Source of the DNA: Pelargonium tetragonum | Taxonomy: Eukaryota; Streptophyta; Magnoliopsida; Geraniales; Geraniaceae | Assembly (NCBI GenBank): GCA_036897445.1 | Contig: JAYMTL010000084.1 | Coordinates: 21,970-85,969 of the forward strand | Reading direction: 5' to 3' | Length of the DNA: 64,000 nt | Part shown: one piece after another, positions 26,544 through 37,815 of the stretch | Numbering within the stretch: the stretch's first letter is position 1 | Layout of the letters: each line of letters opens with the position of its first letter | Notes under the pieces: model-generated | What the model was told of the DNA's origin: nothing | What the model saw: the letters and a program-made list of their open reading frames with translations, nothing else | Databases searched by the model: none | Made by a program: the position numbers and the translations under genes

Positions 26544-27756
26544 TCGAATAGGTCTAATTGGATTTTTGCTATAATCGAGTTCAAAGGTACTTGTAAAGGT
26601 ACCCTAGGTCGATAAGCGAAAAGTCCGCTATTTTGGCACCAAGAAGAGTGCATGAAAATAGGCTCTATTTCTCAAAGGCCCCTATTTCAATTCTGAGGCA
26701 ATTTAAAGAAAGAATTCTAATACGAAAGTTTATGCCCTTTTTAGCCCAAAATTACACTTACTCCTTTAGTAAATCGTCTGGGAGCCCGGTATTGCTAATC
26801 ATGGAGAGAGGGCTATCATCCACGGCTCAGCACACCAATGCCTATCGGTTCCCGGATAATTCGCTAAACCAGGCAGGGAATGGGTATGCAACTTAAAGTA
26901 TTATGCGCAAAATCTCGCAAAAGGATGCACACATTAGATTCTGATATTCTGATTGATAAGGATAGAGAACTTGGAAAATAGCGCAAGCATAACCTTGTCT
27001 TCGAGGTAGGCGAGTCCTATAAAAGAGTCGGTTATACTGTAATAAGATAGGTCAAAACTCAATTGGAGAGAATAAAATCTTAGAACATTTGCACACGATT
27101 TTAGTGTATTGAGTAATTAAAGTAAACCCGGGGAATTTTACATGGGTGTGCTTTGGACTACAGGATATTTAGAAGAGAGTACTTATGAGGAAGAGCTCAA
27201 TTCTAAGCACTTGGTATACTTGAGGGAACATAGAGCTAAAAATCCACGACTGAAGAGAGGGTTTTTTAAATAAATCAGGAAAGAAACCTTGGGGCTTTCG
27301 TCTTAGCAGCACGTAGCTAATCCCCAGTTTCAAACCTTTCGGAATTTGGACACCAATAAAGGTAAAATTCAACCAAGGTAATTCATTAGATCTTGTATAC
27401 GATATTAGAACGGATTCTAGACACTAAAATTTTTATGATCGTTATTAATATAGAACTCTGACTTAGCTAGTAGCAACCGGGAATTCTTCTGCTAAGTGAA
27501 CTCGATTAGAACCCTTGGCTTTCGGGTTGAAGTCGAACGCTCTAATTTCTAAAACAAGGGGAGGATTTAGAAGATAGGTCCTTGGTAGTTAGTTACTAGA
27601 CTTTTCACTAGGTTTCAGGAGTCAGAGGAAGACTGTTCACGGAGAGAAGATAGGGGGAGAAAGAGAGCGTTTTGTTCTATATAAGCTATTTCAATTCCTC
27701 ATTTTAAGTTGACTATCTTTCGGAGTATAATTAATAGGATCTAGCTGTGATTTCTT
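26544..27756. other. Gene-free stretch
   Basis: Frames of 87 codons (+, 26633-26896) and 67 codons (-, 27169-27372) are present but carry no motif. Bases 27600-27670 are purine-rich on the plus strand. I see no RNA gene or repeat. Confidence 0.5.
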
Positions 27757-27928
27757 ATGCCCAGCTTTTCTTGGAATGGTGTAAAACTTTTAGTATTGGT
27801 AGGTAAAGCTGATTTTAAAGAAGGCGTACGTCTGATAAAGTTTTTGAAAAGGAGTCTAAGCAAGCCCCCTATCATACATAATAAAGGGTTTAATCATAAT
27901 ATCGTTTTTGTAGAAAACGCCAAAAACT

Positions 27929-27996
27929 GGATTTTCTATTTATCCGATTTATTCCTACAAAACCCGGATTCTCCCCAAAAAATTTAAGGTACATGC
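27929..27996 (+). repeat. Dispersed repeat A, copy 1
   Basis: About 70 bp similar to 34253-34330 on the same strand, with the shared core words TATTTATCC, GATTTATT, CCTACAAAACC and GGATTCTC. The gaps between copies add up to 9 bases (an 8-base and a 1-base insertion in copy 2), so the reading frame through the core is kept in both copies. That is a weak hint of coding ancestry. Confidence 0.65.
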
Positions 27997-28046
27997 CTCT
28001 AATAGAATCTTGGGGTCTCTTACTCGATCAACTTAATTTGACAAAT

Positions 28047-28110
28047 GCGGAGGGTTTCGATTTGAGAAACTTACTCTTGCGGAGGGTTTCGATTTGAGAA
28101 ACTTACTCTT
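28047..28110. repeat. 32-bp perfect tandem duplication
   Basis: Two identical, adjacent 32-bp units (28047-28078 and 28079-28110), each starting GCGGAGGGTTTCG. Because 32 is not a multiple of three, the second unit shifts the plus reading frame by two bases. The perfect identity says it is recent or an assembly artefact. Confidence 0.9.
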
Positions 28111-28723
28111 TTATGTGAATACTCTTAGGAAACAGGTAACCCTTAAACTTGTGTCGAGTAATTTAAGGCAAAGGCTGCTCAAGCATTCTCCGAATAAAAA
28201 AGAGTTTCCTTTCAAAAATCCTCTTAGTATACCGGGGCACCCATTAATTAGGCACAAGTATTCAATGGACAAGTATAGAAACTTAAGATATTGATGCGTA
28301 TCCTAGGAACACTCTATAGGGCTTTGTTAAAGTTCGATCCAAATATAAGACCCCAAAATCCTGAAATATGGATTTCATGTAGTTGAAGTTCGACCAGTCT
28401 TAAATCATTTTTACTACATTTCGTATTAATTATTCTATTCTTTGAAGGAAGCAGGATATTCCTCTGGTAATCAAAAGGTTCTTTCTTTTCCGGGAGGGAG
28501 GCAGCTCTCATAGATATAGATACAAGCGCTCTCAAGAATGTTTTATAGACATATCGAAGAAGTTTTCCCTTTTTATAGTACAGTTTTTATTATCCAACCA
28601 CAAAGTCTCGGGTGTCTTTTAAAGAAAAAGTTAGTTATTCAAGGCAGCTCTACGAAAGGAGATAAGACTCTAGCGAGTTTATACCAAGTTTTTGAGGAAT
28701 CCTTAGAGCGGGCACTTTCGTAG

Positions 28724-31700
28724 TGTTCGTTTTTGGGTTTTGATCTTTGTTCAAGATGCTTTCATTTTAATTAATATAAATGACTTAACTAAACAAAGAC
28801 CTGAAGACCTCGGCAGGACATGTTGGGAATTTTAGGCGGGGAGTCGCTTTTACTAAAGGAACTGATAGACCCTTAAAAACTTGATAGAGAGTTGATAAAC
28901 TTGGAACGAGAAATCCCTTTTTCAGAGGGATATTAAAGTACAACACAAATTGAATTTGACTAGCTATACCCTTACAACAGTTAATTAAGCAAAATCCAAT
29001 TTGTTTGCTAGTTATATGAGGTATAGATATCCTAAATCTCAAAGACCTGTGATTCTAATTGCCCATAAAAAAATCGAAATTTACCAGGGGGAAGATTTTT
29101 ATGGCGAACCCTCTTGGTAGGATCCCGGGTACAATCATGTAATATTCAAAACCTTCTTTCATACAACGGGAGTCCCTTAAGTTCAGGAATTTCTTATAAG
29201 AAGAGCGGACTCATCATGGTTTAGCTTTTGAATCAGGAAAAGGAGGATACATACATATAGTGTTCCCTTTCTGACTTACTTCGAGTTTTTTGGCAGAGGC
29301 TTGGATACCTTTAGAGCTAAAATCTCTTTACTTTACTAGAGCTTCTTACTTTTTTGTAAACGGCTTAGCTTTTTCGCGAATCAATCAAATTTCATTTTTA
29401 TTGGCCAGAAAGGGAATTCTACAATGTATATAAGTGAAGCAGATAGGTACTACTGTTATAATGTAGCAATCCTCAATATTAAACCTCCCTCCTAGGGACT
29501 CCTTTTTGTTCACACGGGGGTCTTTTTGATATATGTTTAAATGTTTAAAAGGAATTCCCCTCCGCAAAAGCAATACTAACTAGGTTCTTCCTTGAAATTC
29601 TAGTAAGGGACCTAATTAATTCTGACTTTATAGTATAGTCCCGGTCTTTTGGGTTATTATTGCTCTTGTTCTAGTACAAACCCTGACAAATATTTATATG
29701 TATTGTCGTAATGGGTAGCTCAGGACCTTACCAGATCTTTAGTAGATACTAAAATTATGAGACTAAGAACTCGTTTTAGCCACTTTTAAAAGGGCAGGCT
29801 CAGTTAATATAAAAAAGAGTTTCCTTTTTATCGAGCTGAGGCCCTCTTCTCTCCTTGTCAGGAGTGGTGATAAAGGATAACCCGGAGGGGTCCTGTTTAG
29901 GAAGATTTTTTTTTAAGAAAAAGCTTCTAGGTAGTTTCATTCAAAGTCAAATTAACAAACATTGAGGAATCCGTCTAAATTCCTTGGGTTTGGTAAATCC
30001 CTTCTGCTTGTGCTATATCTAAGGGCACTTTTATGCGTGTCCCCGTTAACTTTTTCCTCTGCTTCAAAGTAGCACTCGGGTTTCCTTTTGTTAAACGTAT
30101 CTCATACCTAACCTAAGGTCGATTTCAGCAGCTTCGATATATTTTTTAGAATAAGAATGCAAAACTTAGTAAAATTCTAATTTGTTATACTTCCTTTTCT
30201 TTTCGTATTTGTACTACTTGGGGTTTCTCAAGTTAACACTTATTTATAAAATTGGCCTATATGTCTTTAATAGAGTCAGCTAAAAACCTCCTTGTAGCCA
30301 TCAAAATTAGTTAATAAAACTAAGACAGCTCCGGCAGCATACTATACTTTAGGGTTTCCTACTTATATTAAAATATTAAAAGGGGAGTCCCTCTCAATAG
30401 ACATAGGAATCCAGTTGATACTTAGACCTTGCTATAATGAATTGAATTTGTATTAATAAGAGTCTGTAACGCTAGCTAGAAGAAGGCTACCATCGTGTGT
30501 AGAAGCTTTGACTTAATTGAAAGTACTGAGTAAGTTAAGTCCTACAACGAGTTTTGGGTATACCCCACATAAAAAGGGTTTGACCTGTATCTTGCATAAA
30601 GCAAAAGAGTCTTTATTTCTATACAAAAACTTAGAATAGAGTCTTAAGATAATTAAGAAAGCCCACTGAAGGAAAACTGCTGAAAAAATCCCATACGTCA
30701 GATGGGTTTAAAGTGCACGAAAAGGCCATACAGCGGGTTTTCTAAAAAAAGTAGATCCACTACTTTTTATTGGTGTTAAGAGATTAAATCTTCCTCTCTC
30801 TAGGCGCTAACTTCAGGAAAGAGGTTGCCGAGGTTTGATACCTTCTTGTATATAATAAAAATGACCCACCCTCGCTTGTGGATTAGTGTGATACGACATT
30901 TTATCCTATTTAAGTTATATAGGATAAAAAGAACTTAAAATGCGGAATTGCTTTGCGAAAAGCTTTGTCAGACCCACTGTTTAAACTAGAATCTATTCTT
31001 CGGATTAGATCCGTGAAGAAACCCCCGGAGAGAAAGCCAACAAAAAACTAACTTGTTACTAATTAACCAGATAATAGGAGCCCTCATCCAGGAATTCCCA
31101 AATAAGTTTATAGGGAAGCTCCAGCAGCAACTAGGCTAACAAAAGCAACCGATATATAGTATAGCTCGGGAAGTTAAGATTTGAAGGTATACCTAGGTTT
31201 CAATAAAAACATTTTAGGTTCTCAAAGAAGATAGCAATACTGAGGATTTAGTATCTATATGTAAAAAGGTCCTGCTTAAATAACTGAGGGTTTCCTCTAT
31301 CTTATATATATATCAATTAGCTTAAAGTAAAGTCTCGAAAACTTTAAACTAGGTTTGCTTTAATACTTTAATAGAAAGAACTGGAATTAAAAGGAAACTT
31401 CTAACAAATTTTAGTCTATTAATATTAACTGGAAAGAAGAAAAAGTAGCATGCGACCCTTAAAATATAATGTTGAATCTTTTGGAAGGCTTTCTTTTTTG
31501 TACCAATATCTCTAAGGGATTACGTTCAAGCTAAAAGTTTTTTTAGATTAGGTGCCTCCTTTCCTGGAATAAAACATAGTGTTAATTAGCAAAACTAGGA
31601 CTTAAGTATAAATTGCTTGCTAATACCACAGGAATCCCTCAGGGATCTAACCTCTCGAAAAAGAAGGGTCTTTTAAGAATAATCGAATATGATTTAGCGC

Positions 31701-34147
31701 AAAAAAAGCCAAAAGGAGCTTTATACCCACGTAAAGTTACCTGTACAAATTCCTTAATTTTAAATTATGGGATAAAATAGAATCAAAAGTCTATAGTCTA
31801 TACTAATATTCGATTTAATAAATTGCAAAAACAAGTGTTTAAGGAAGATGCAACCACACTGGATTTACAAGACTCTGTCACTTTGTGATATGTACAATTT
31901 AAGAGTCAAGCAGCTTAAACATTTCCGTGCGTACCTATCAGTAGAAGCGTTCCCTCCTTAAAAAGGGACCCGTTCGCCTGGTTTATTAACAAAAAAACTT
32001 TAACCGGCAAAAGGAAACAAGCCTCTAGATAATTATAATGTGAAATATCTGCAAGGGTATTACGCACCATGGGCTCAATGCAAAAGGACTCTTCAAAAAT
32101 AACAGATTAAACCGTGGGACAAAAACCTTTTGTTCTTACAAAGTAGTTGTACTCCCTTCTTAGCTTTAGTACTCTGTAGGTTTTGCGTAACTTTACAGTA
32201 AGGGGCACTCCGTTGATAGAAACTACTTACTTTATAATAGGTGCTTCCTTTTTAGTTTAGAAAGTATCCTCTTCAATTACCCCAAATTTTGTCTCGCATA
32301 GTACTGGACTGATAAAACCTTTTCCGGTAATAGCACATGAATTTTGATATAATTGTATCAGAATTTACCCAGAATTTAACATAGACGCACTTTTGCACTT
32401 TTAGAGAGACCCTTTTGTGTAATAGAAGTCTCGACTAAGACGAAAAAAATACCAAAGTAAGTATTAGTAATTTATGAACCAAGCCTATAAAGATATTTGC
32501 TGTAAATCCTGTTATATCTTCCTCCTTTATTTTATAAGCGCGATCCGCTTTTGCTCAAGAATTCTATCTTTCTCTATTTCTTTCAAAGATTATATAAAAG
32601 TAAAGAGTACCCGTAGGTTCGAGCCTAGGCGTAGCGGGGAAATCCGTACATTCCTAAGTTTCTAATACCTTGTAAAGCAGCCCTTAAAAAACCTAAAAGT
32701 CTTTCATTCGCTAAAGAAGAAAAAGCTCAGGAATCCCTCGCTTATAAGAAAAAGGAGCCACTTCCTGCTGCCGTTTTCAATTAACTTAAGGAATACCACT
32801 AACCCATAAAAATCTGAATAATTTCGCAGTAAAGTTTGTATCATAGACCGGCGCGCATATCTTACTAGTAGCTATGAGAATCCACTAAACTCTGGTAAAT
32901 AAGAAACTTTTAGAGTCTTTTCTTAGTTTTCTTCCTTCTGGTGTATAATGTATAACCTTACAAAATCGACACAGGGCCCGGATACTTATAAATAAGCTTG
33001 TAGTAGAATAACCGAAACCCATAAAGTACCCCTTTAAATTCTTAATGTAATAAAGAAGTTGCACTAAGCAGAATCATGCTTCCTTTTAACCAGAACATCC
33101 AAATTAGAGCTCGGATCTCAATACTTTAGAAGAACTTTAGTTTTTAGAAGCGACTCCCCCTTTCCTTAATTTGGTCTAAACCCTTATCATTAGAGCTAGG
33201 GACTGAAGACAAGGAGTTATTTCCGGTAAACTACAAACTGACATTCTTTTTTTTTTATTCGGGGTACTCTAGTAAGTTGTCCTGTTTACTGACAGCCCCT
33301 TAAGGAATCTCTCTCGAATTTGTAACGGATTTCTTCTAAAAAAATTGAGTTCTTGTAAAGCCTTTCTATAAGGAAGGTGCGGGAGAGGTATACTACTAAA
33401 GCAGCAGAGCTTTGTTAATATAATATACAAAGGTAAAAGTGGACGATAAATAAAGCATTACTTAAGGGGAGTGGTGAATTATGTATGTAATAAAAAACAG
33501 ATATCCTGCTAGAGCCTCAAAAAAAGACTGAGTAGTAGAGGCGCGCTCAGTATTTAAAGAAAGACTCCTTGTAAAAATTCCGTACTAGAAGCTAAAACTT
33601 AGTCAAAGAGTCTTTTGAACTGTAAATTCTCATAAGTGCAAGCCCAAATACTAAAGCACAGGACGTACCCTTGTAAATAAAAAGACTTTTACTTACTAGC
33701 ACTGCTGGCTGATGAATCCAGCTTGGGAAAAGGGCCTTAATAAAATAGAAAGGAATTTTCTATAGGTTAACACTAGAATTTAAACCAGGTACGAAAAGCG
33801 TTAGCCAAGCGAATTCTGCTCGATTAATTAATGAGAAAACAGAGTCCGACTCAAACAGGCCTGTATTGCTTTGAGTCTAAACTTGATAAATGGTTGAATT
33901 ATGCCCAATAGGAAAGGCAACCTCTTAGAAAGCCCCTACTTCTAAGTAAATTCCCAAAAAGGAAGTAGAGGCTTTTTAGTAGAAATTTCATAGGTTAAAA
34001 GCCCGGAAACTAGGAAACACGAGACCAAAGGGATTCTTATAGCTCTAGTTTTAGCTACCTTACCAACATAAGACAGAGAAACATAGCTACAAGACTAGCT
34101 TGCCTTTGGTTTTTGTATTACTTACTTTTTACAGATACAGGAAAGCA
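28724..34147. other. Gene-free background DNA
   Basis: No gene supported. Frames of 85 codons (-, 28785-29042) and about 62 codons elsewhere have no motif. An inverted repeat lies at 30899-30929 and a GGGCCC site at 32974-32979. A small hairpin (CGGAT-TAG-ATCCG) lies near 30990. Nothing else can be supported. Confidence 0.6.
30899..30929. repeat. 11-bp inverted repeat, 9-base spacer
   Basis: TTTTATCCTAT at 30899-30909 is matched by its reverse complement ATAGGATAAAA at 30919-30929. One such perfect pair is close to chance expectation in 64 kb, so no role is assigned. Confidence 0.6.
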
Positions 34148-34279
34148 CTAAGTCTGTTTACCTTGTTTCTTACTCATAATACCTGCTTTATTAACAGCTA
34201 CACCTGCCTTTAGAGCTATTTTCCTCAGCTTAAAATAGATTAGAAAAAAGGAGATTTTGTATTTATCCAATGCTTTGAT
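34148..34279 (-). other. Lys/Ala-rich open stretch, 43 codons
   Basis: The minus frame is open from the codon after two consecutive TAA triplets (start at 34279) to TAG at 34148-34150. There is no ATG near its 5' end. The first half is hydrophobic and aromatic. The second half is basic with KAGVAVNKAGIMSKKQGK, close in style to the stretches at 13.4, 37.7 and 39.3 kb. The plus strand of the same bases holds repeat A copy 2, so one of the two readings must be incidental. No function is assigned. Confidence 0.18.
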
Positions 34280-34330
34280 TTATTACCTACAAAACCTGGA
34301 TTCTCTAAAACATTAGAAGGCAGCATACCA
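34253..34330 (+). repeat. Dispersed repeat A, copy 2
   Basis: Similar to 27929-27996. It carries an extra 8 bases after TATTTATCC and one extra A before CCTACAAAACC. Similarity ends soon after GGATTCTC on the right. Confidence 0.65.
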
Positions 34331-36180
34331 CCCAAATTCGTTACTTAGTTTATACCCTTATTTCATTGAAATAAGTGAAAGTACTTACAATTTTATTGAT
34401 GAATACCCGTAAAACCCCCTTTTGAATATTCTTAGAGCACTCCTAAGTCATTATACTTCTTTACTTGAAATACTTGGAATAAGGGATAGAGATTAAACCA
34501 AACAGTAACCGAGTCGCTATCTAGCCTTTTTTTGCTAGTTTAATGACCTACTAAGTTGGTTGTTTTACCTCATTTATCTTGCTATATAACGTAGAATGAC
34601 TATCCAGGATTGGTTACAAGGGGCCCCGATAGCCTTTTCCCTTTACATAGGTCTGCTCTTGTCCCTTGGTTAATCAAATCCTTGCTGGCTAGGCTTAGTT
34701 AAAAAAGGAACCTAGAAAGTAGGATTTCCCTCTTTATTATCTTTTTATTTGTTAGTATTAGCTGTAACTATAAAAACCCGATACTTGACCCTTAACTATC
34801 TACTTTAACCTCCTAATTAAATACAATCTCAAATAAGTATAACTTTTCGGAATATAAGACGAACCTACAGCTGATGAGAAAAAACCCTTAATAAAGGGCA
34901 AACTCCCCTAAAAAAAGCGATTTAGAGAGCCCTAAACTTCCCTTTCATTCTCGAGATTTTAGTTCTAGACGATAGCTGACTTTAAGTAAAATAGGATACT
35001 GTTAGCTGAGGGTAACCCAGTTCGTTTTAGAATTCCTGAGGAGTACCCAATTCCTATAAAAATTGAACTAGGAGGTTTTGATTGAGTGAGCTAGTTCTTA
35101 AAAGGCTCTTGCTCGTTAGGGGAAACAACACAACAAGAAGAAAGTGTCTCTTAGTTAAACATATATCTTTACCAGAAAAGGATCGCTTTAGCTTAACTTG
35201 AGTTCTTTTAACTCGCAAATTTCTTAATATCCGAAAAAAGGAAAACTCTAAAAAAAGTCCTGCTTTGACCTCTGTATTTTAGAAAGAACTTGGCGAAACC
35301 CCAGCCTCATTTTTCTTTCTTAAAAAGCTTTCGGGGTAACTCTTGACCTCTCACAAGACAAAATCCGCAAATGGGTCAATAATAGATACAAAAGAAATCC
35401 CAAGTCAAACTAGGGGAATCCTTGTTGAGAGCCTTTCTAGTGAAAATGATAGCTAATTTTTGTTTAGACCTATATGTATGAGTCAGTTGTTATTCTATTC
35501 GGCAGTAGATAAGGTACTTTTCATAGACCCCAGGGGCGCCCTACTAGGGAGCCCTTTTAAACAAATAAAACGTGAAACGCTTTTCCTATAAATTGAAAGT
35601 TGGGCTTCGTGGGTTAGGGTTCCCTTCTAAAGTCAAGGAACTTTTTTCATTATATACGAAAGTCACTTTCGTATGCCGTTGAACTTTAGCCAGTAATAGA
35701 CTTAGGATAAATCTCGGAACTTTAAATATATAAGAATTCCTTGTACTTTCTCATTAAAATATCTTTCTTTTTAATTTACGCAAAGAGTTTCGTTTTCTTA
35801 AACGGGAATTCCTTATCCATTTTATGTTTACCCGGGCCTGGCAATAAAAAAGGAATTACGTACTATGTTCAAATTTCAGCGTATCCTGAAATCCTAGAGC
35901 GTAAAAGTTTATTTAGAGACACGGGGTGCGAATTTAGGAGATTATAAAAATTTTGTGAGCAAGGGGCGAGTTTGCTTACGTGGGCATGCATTCAATTCAA
36001 AGATAATATCTTTATGGGCAAAGGTACAGGGTTGGGTTCACAGGATGACTGGATAACTCTTGCTCTCTTAACATCTAAAGGACTCTTCAGTTTCAATTTC
36101 AAGACTTAAGACTGATGGCAAAGTAGGACCTAAGCTCTTTCTTTACATTGACTGGCTTTTCGAGAGATATAGTTTAGACT
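34331..36180. other. Gene-free background DNA
   Basis: No gene or RNA gene supported. It contains the GGGGCCCC palindrome at 34621-34628 and a hairpin at 35654-35674. The 68-codon plus frame at 35741-35947 has no motif. Confidence 0.6.
35654..35674. other. 10-bp hairpin with 1-base spacer
   Basis: ATACGAAAGT-C-ACTTTCGTAT is a perfect inverted repeat. An isolated 10-bp arm is near chance level for a 64-kb window. Confidence 0.5.
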
Positions 36181-36196
36181 TCGGCCTTTCGGCCGA
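36181..36196 (+). other. GC hairpin followed by a T-rich tract
   Basis: TCGGCC-TTTC-GGCCGA is a perfect 6-bp stem with five G/C pairs and a 4-base loop, followed by TTTCTTTCCT. The shape is like a bacterial or organellar terminator or an RNA-processing hairpin. No gene ends just upstream, so its role is open. Confidence 0.4.
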
Positions 36197-36265
36197 TTTC
36201 TTTCCTAGAGCTTTTCGTACAAGAGTGGGGTCAGGCTCTTATTTCTATGAATGAGTTTGAAATTA

Positions 36266-36295
36266 CTAAGAAAATGGGATTCGAACCTATGATAT
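36266..36295 (-). pseudogene. tRNA 3'-half-like element (copy 2)
   Basis: On the minus strand, CATAGGTTCGAATCCCAT gives a T-arm with one A-C mismatch and the classic TTCGAAT loop. A possible GTA-bearing loop lies upstream, but acceptor and anticodon stems do not pair. It resembles the 3' half of an organellar tRNA (the CATAGGTTCGAATCC segment recalls plant mitochondrial tRNA-Pro). I treat it as a remnant. Confidence 0.25.
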
Positions 36296-37110
36296 CCGGT
36301 ACAATTCACGGGTGCTCTGACATCTGACAGAAAGGGTTAGCAGTGGCGGATTGCTGTTACTTTCATTTTCACCAGCATAATAGATAGAGAGGGAGGAGCT
36401 TTTGGAGGTGAGGCAAGGAGATGGGAGAGACAGGCTTCTATTAAGTGATTATAAGCTTGACTTTTGCAAGCTCATAAAGAATTTATTTGACTCTAATTAA
36501 ACCAAGGACCCAGAACTAATACAATAATTTAAGGTTAAGAATTGATTTACCTTTCGCTATCATAATTGAAAGAAATTCTCTAAATCCACCTATTAAAGGC
36601 TTAGAGAATAGATAAAGAGATTGAAAGTTATCTAAGTTCAATTGACGCAAAGTTATCTTATCTTCGATACCTATTCTTTTTGCCCGGAGAAGTAATATAC
36701 AGAACTCTTGACTCTTGTTGAGTTCTAATTTTCACCTGAAATATCCTCTTGATGGAATCGCCATAGTGGTGTACTAATTACCTCTGTAAACTTATGATTT
36801 GAAACCTGTGGGTGCTTCTTTTCTTCTATTAGGTAGAAATGCAACTTTTTCATCAGAAATTTGAGGTAATTTCAATAAATATTAGGGTTCATGCATAAGT
36901 ATTCTGTTAGGTGTATAGTAGGCAGGAGTTTAAGAGTAAGTGGCTTATTAGTGGGATTGGGATTTGAGTTCCTTAGTTATGGGGATTACAGGTTTCGGTA
37001 TATAATGAGTTTCCTTACTGTCTGGAGGTTCAGAGTAGAGTAGATGTAATTCGAGTGGACTCTGTAAGCGTGGGAAAAGAGATCCAGAGTTCAAGTTAAT
37101 GTGTTTAGGT
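36296..37110 (+). other. G-rich plus-strand domain
   Basis: No frame of note. Over 36901-37080 I count 57 G against 16 C on the plus strand, a strong bias that ends abruptly near 37110. The bias resembles that of a unit read on the plus strand, but no product is recognised. Confidence 0.45.
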
Positions 37111-37689
37111 TACTAAGAAGCATTGACCTTCCTCACAGTACTTCTTCCCAATACCTGGAATACAAAAAATCTAATCCACCTTTACGTGCTAAACCTGATA
37201 TACGAAAAGAGATGCCTTGAATTAATCTTAAACACCCATTTTCCATTATAACACAATGCCTTTGCCTTGTTCAGAAGTTTGATCGGAATACTTAAGACTA
37301 AATACCTTCCGGACTAAAACCTATAACAGGGGCCTTTATCCTTCCGCTCTGGATAAAGATTTTAAGCTCAAACTCGCTCTCTATCCAATACCCTTATAAC
37401 TCTTAGTATTAGAACAAGAAAGAATCAATACCGGCACCCTGTTTTAAGAAAATGACCCCTTTTTAGGGTTTTTATAAATATAAATAAGATGGAACATCCA
37501 GAACTATTACCAAGTATTTAATACTAAACTTTACTTCAGTTCATTTACCAGAAATTCCTTGTTTTAGCTCTACCTCTTTTATTCCTTGTAATCTGAAACC
37601 TAGAAACATAAGGAACTTACTTAATTCTTGAGCTCTTCCGTAATCAGATTCTTAACTTTCTTTTAACCCAGACCTTTCTCTTCTTCTCT
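37111..37689 (-). other. C-rich (minus-sense) domain
   Basis: The strand bias is opposite to the previous domain: about 18 C to 5 G in 37141-37200 and 17 C to 5 G in 37621-37680. One minus frame lacks TGA from 37815 down to a TGA at 37030-37032 (261 sense codons if TAA/TAG are read through), matching the extent of the biased domain. G at codon positions 1/2/3 is about 23/18/27% by hand count, which is suggestive at most. No standard-code gene. Confidence 0.35.
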
Positions 37690-37815
37690 CTAAGTCTTAA
37701 AAGCTAGACTGGTACTACTATTCTGTAGCTTACTCCCTATCTTCATACTCTTCTTAGGAGTCTTCAAAGCTGTACCTACACCTTTCCCCAGAGATTTCAC
37801 TTTCTTAGCGTATCC
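37690..37815 (-). other. Lys/Gly-rich open stretch, 41 codons
   Basis: The minus frame is open from GGA just after a TGA (37816-37818) to TAG at 37690-37692. It is strongly basic, with KKVKSLGKGVGTALKTPKKS. GTG at 37798-37800 is a possible start; there is no ATG before the middle. It forms the 5' end of the C-rich minus-sense domain. It matches other stretches in the window by word (LKT followed by Lys pairs), not by alignable sequence. Confidence 0.2.

Larger units (their letters stand above)
27757..28723 (+). pseudogene. Run of broken plus-strand open frames (possible relic gene)
   Basis: Three plus-strand frames follow one another at 27757-27987 (76 codons), 28094-28294 (66 codons) and 28538-28723 (61 codons), in different phases. 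Linking open segments lie between them, including one of about 33 codons starting near 28292 and another ending near 28540. The second frame is displaced by a 32-bp tandem duplication: with one unit only, the ATG at 27993 would be in phase with the stop at about 28294, giving some 90 codons. The first frame ends beside a C4A6 run where a one-base slip would join it to the next. The concatenated product matches nothing I know. Hand-counted codon-position composition is flat, so this may be chance plus a local duplication. A decayed gene or an error-containing assembly are the other options. Confidence 0.2.

Noticed and set aside
30899-30929. 11-bp inverted repeat as a regulatory site
   Set aside because: About 0.4 such pairs are expected by chance in 64 kb. 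It is listed only as a repeat.
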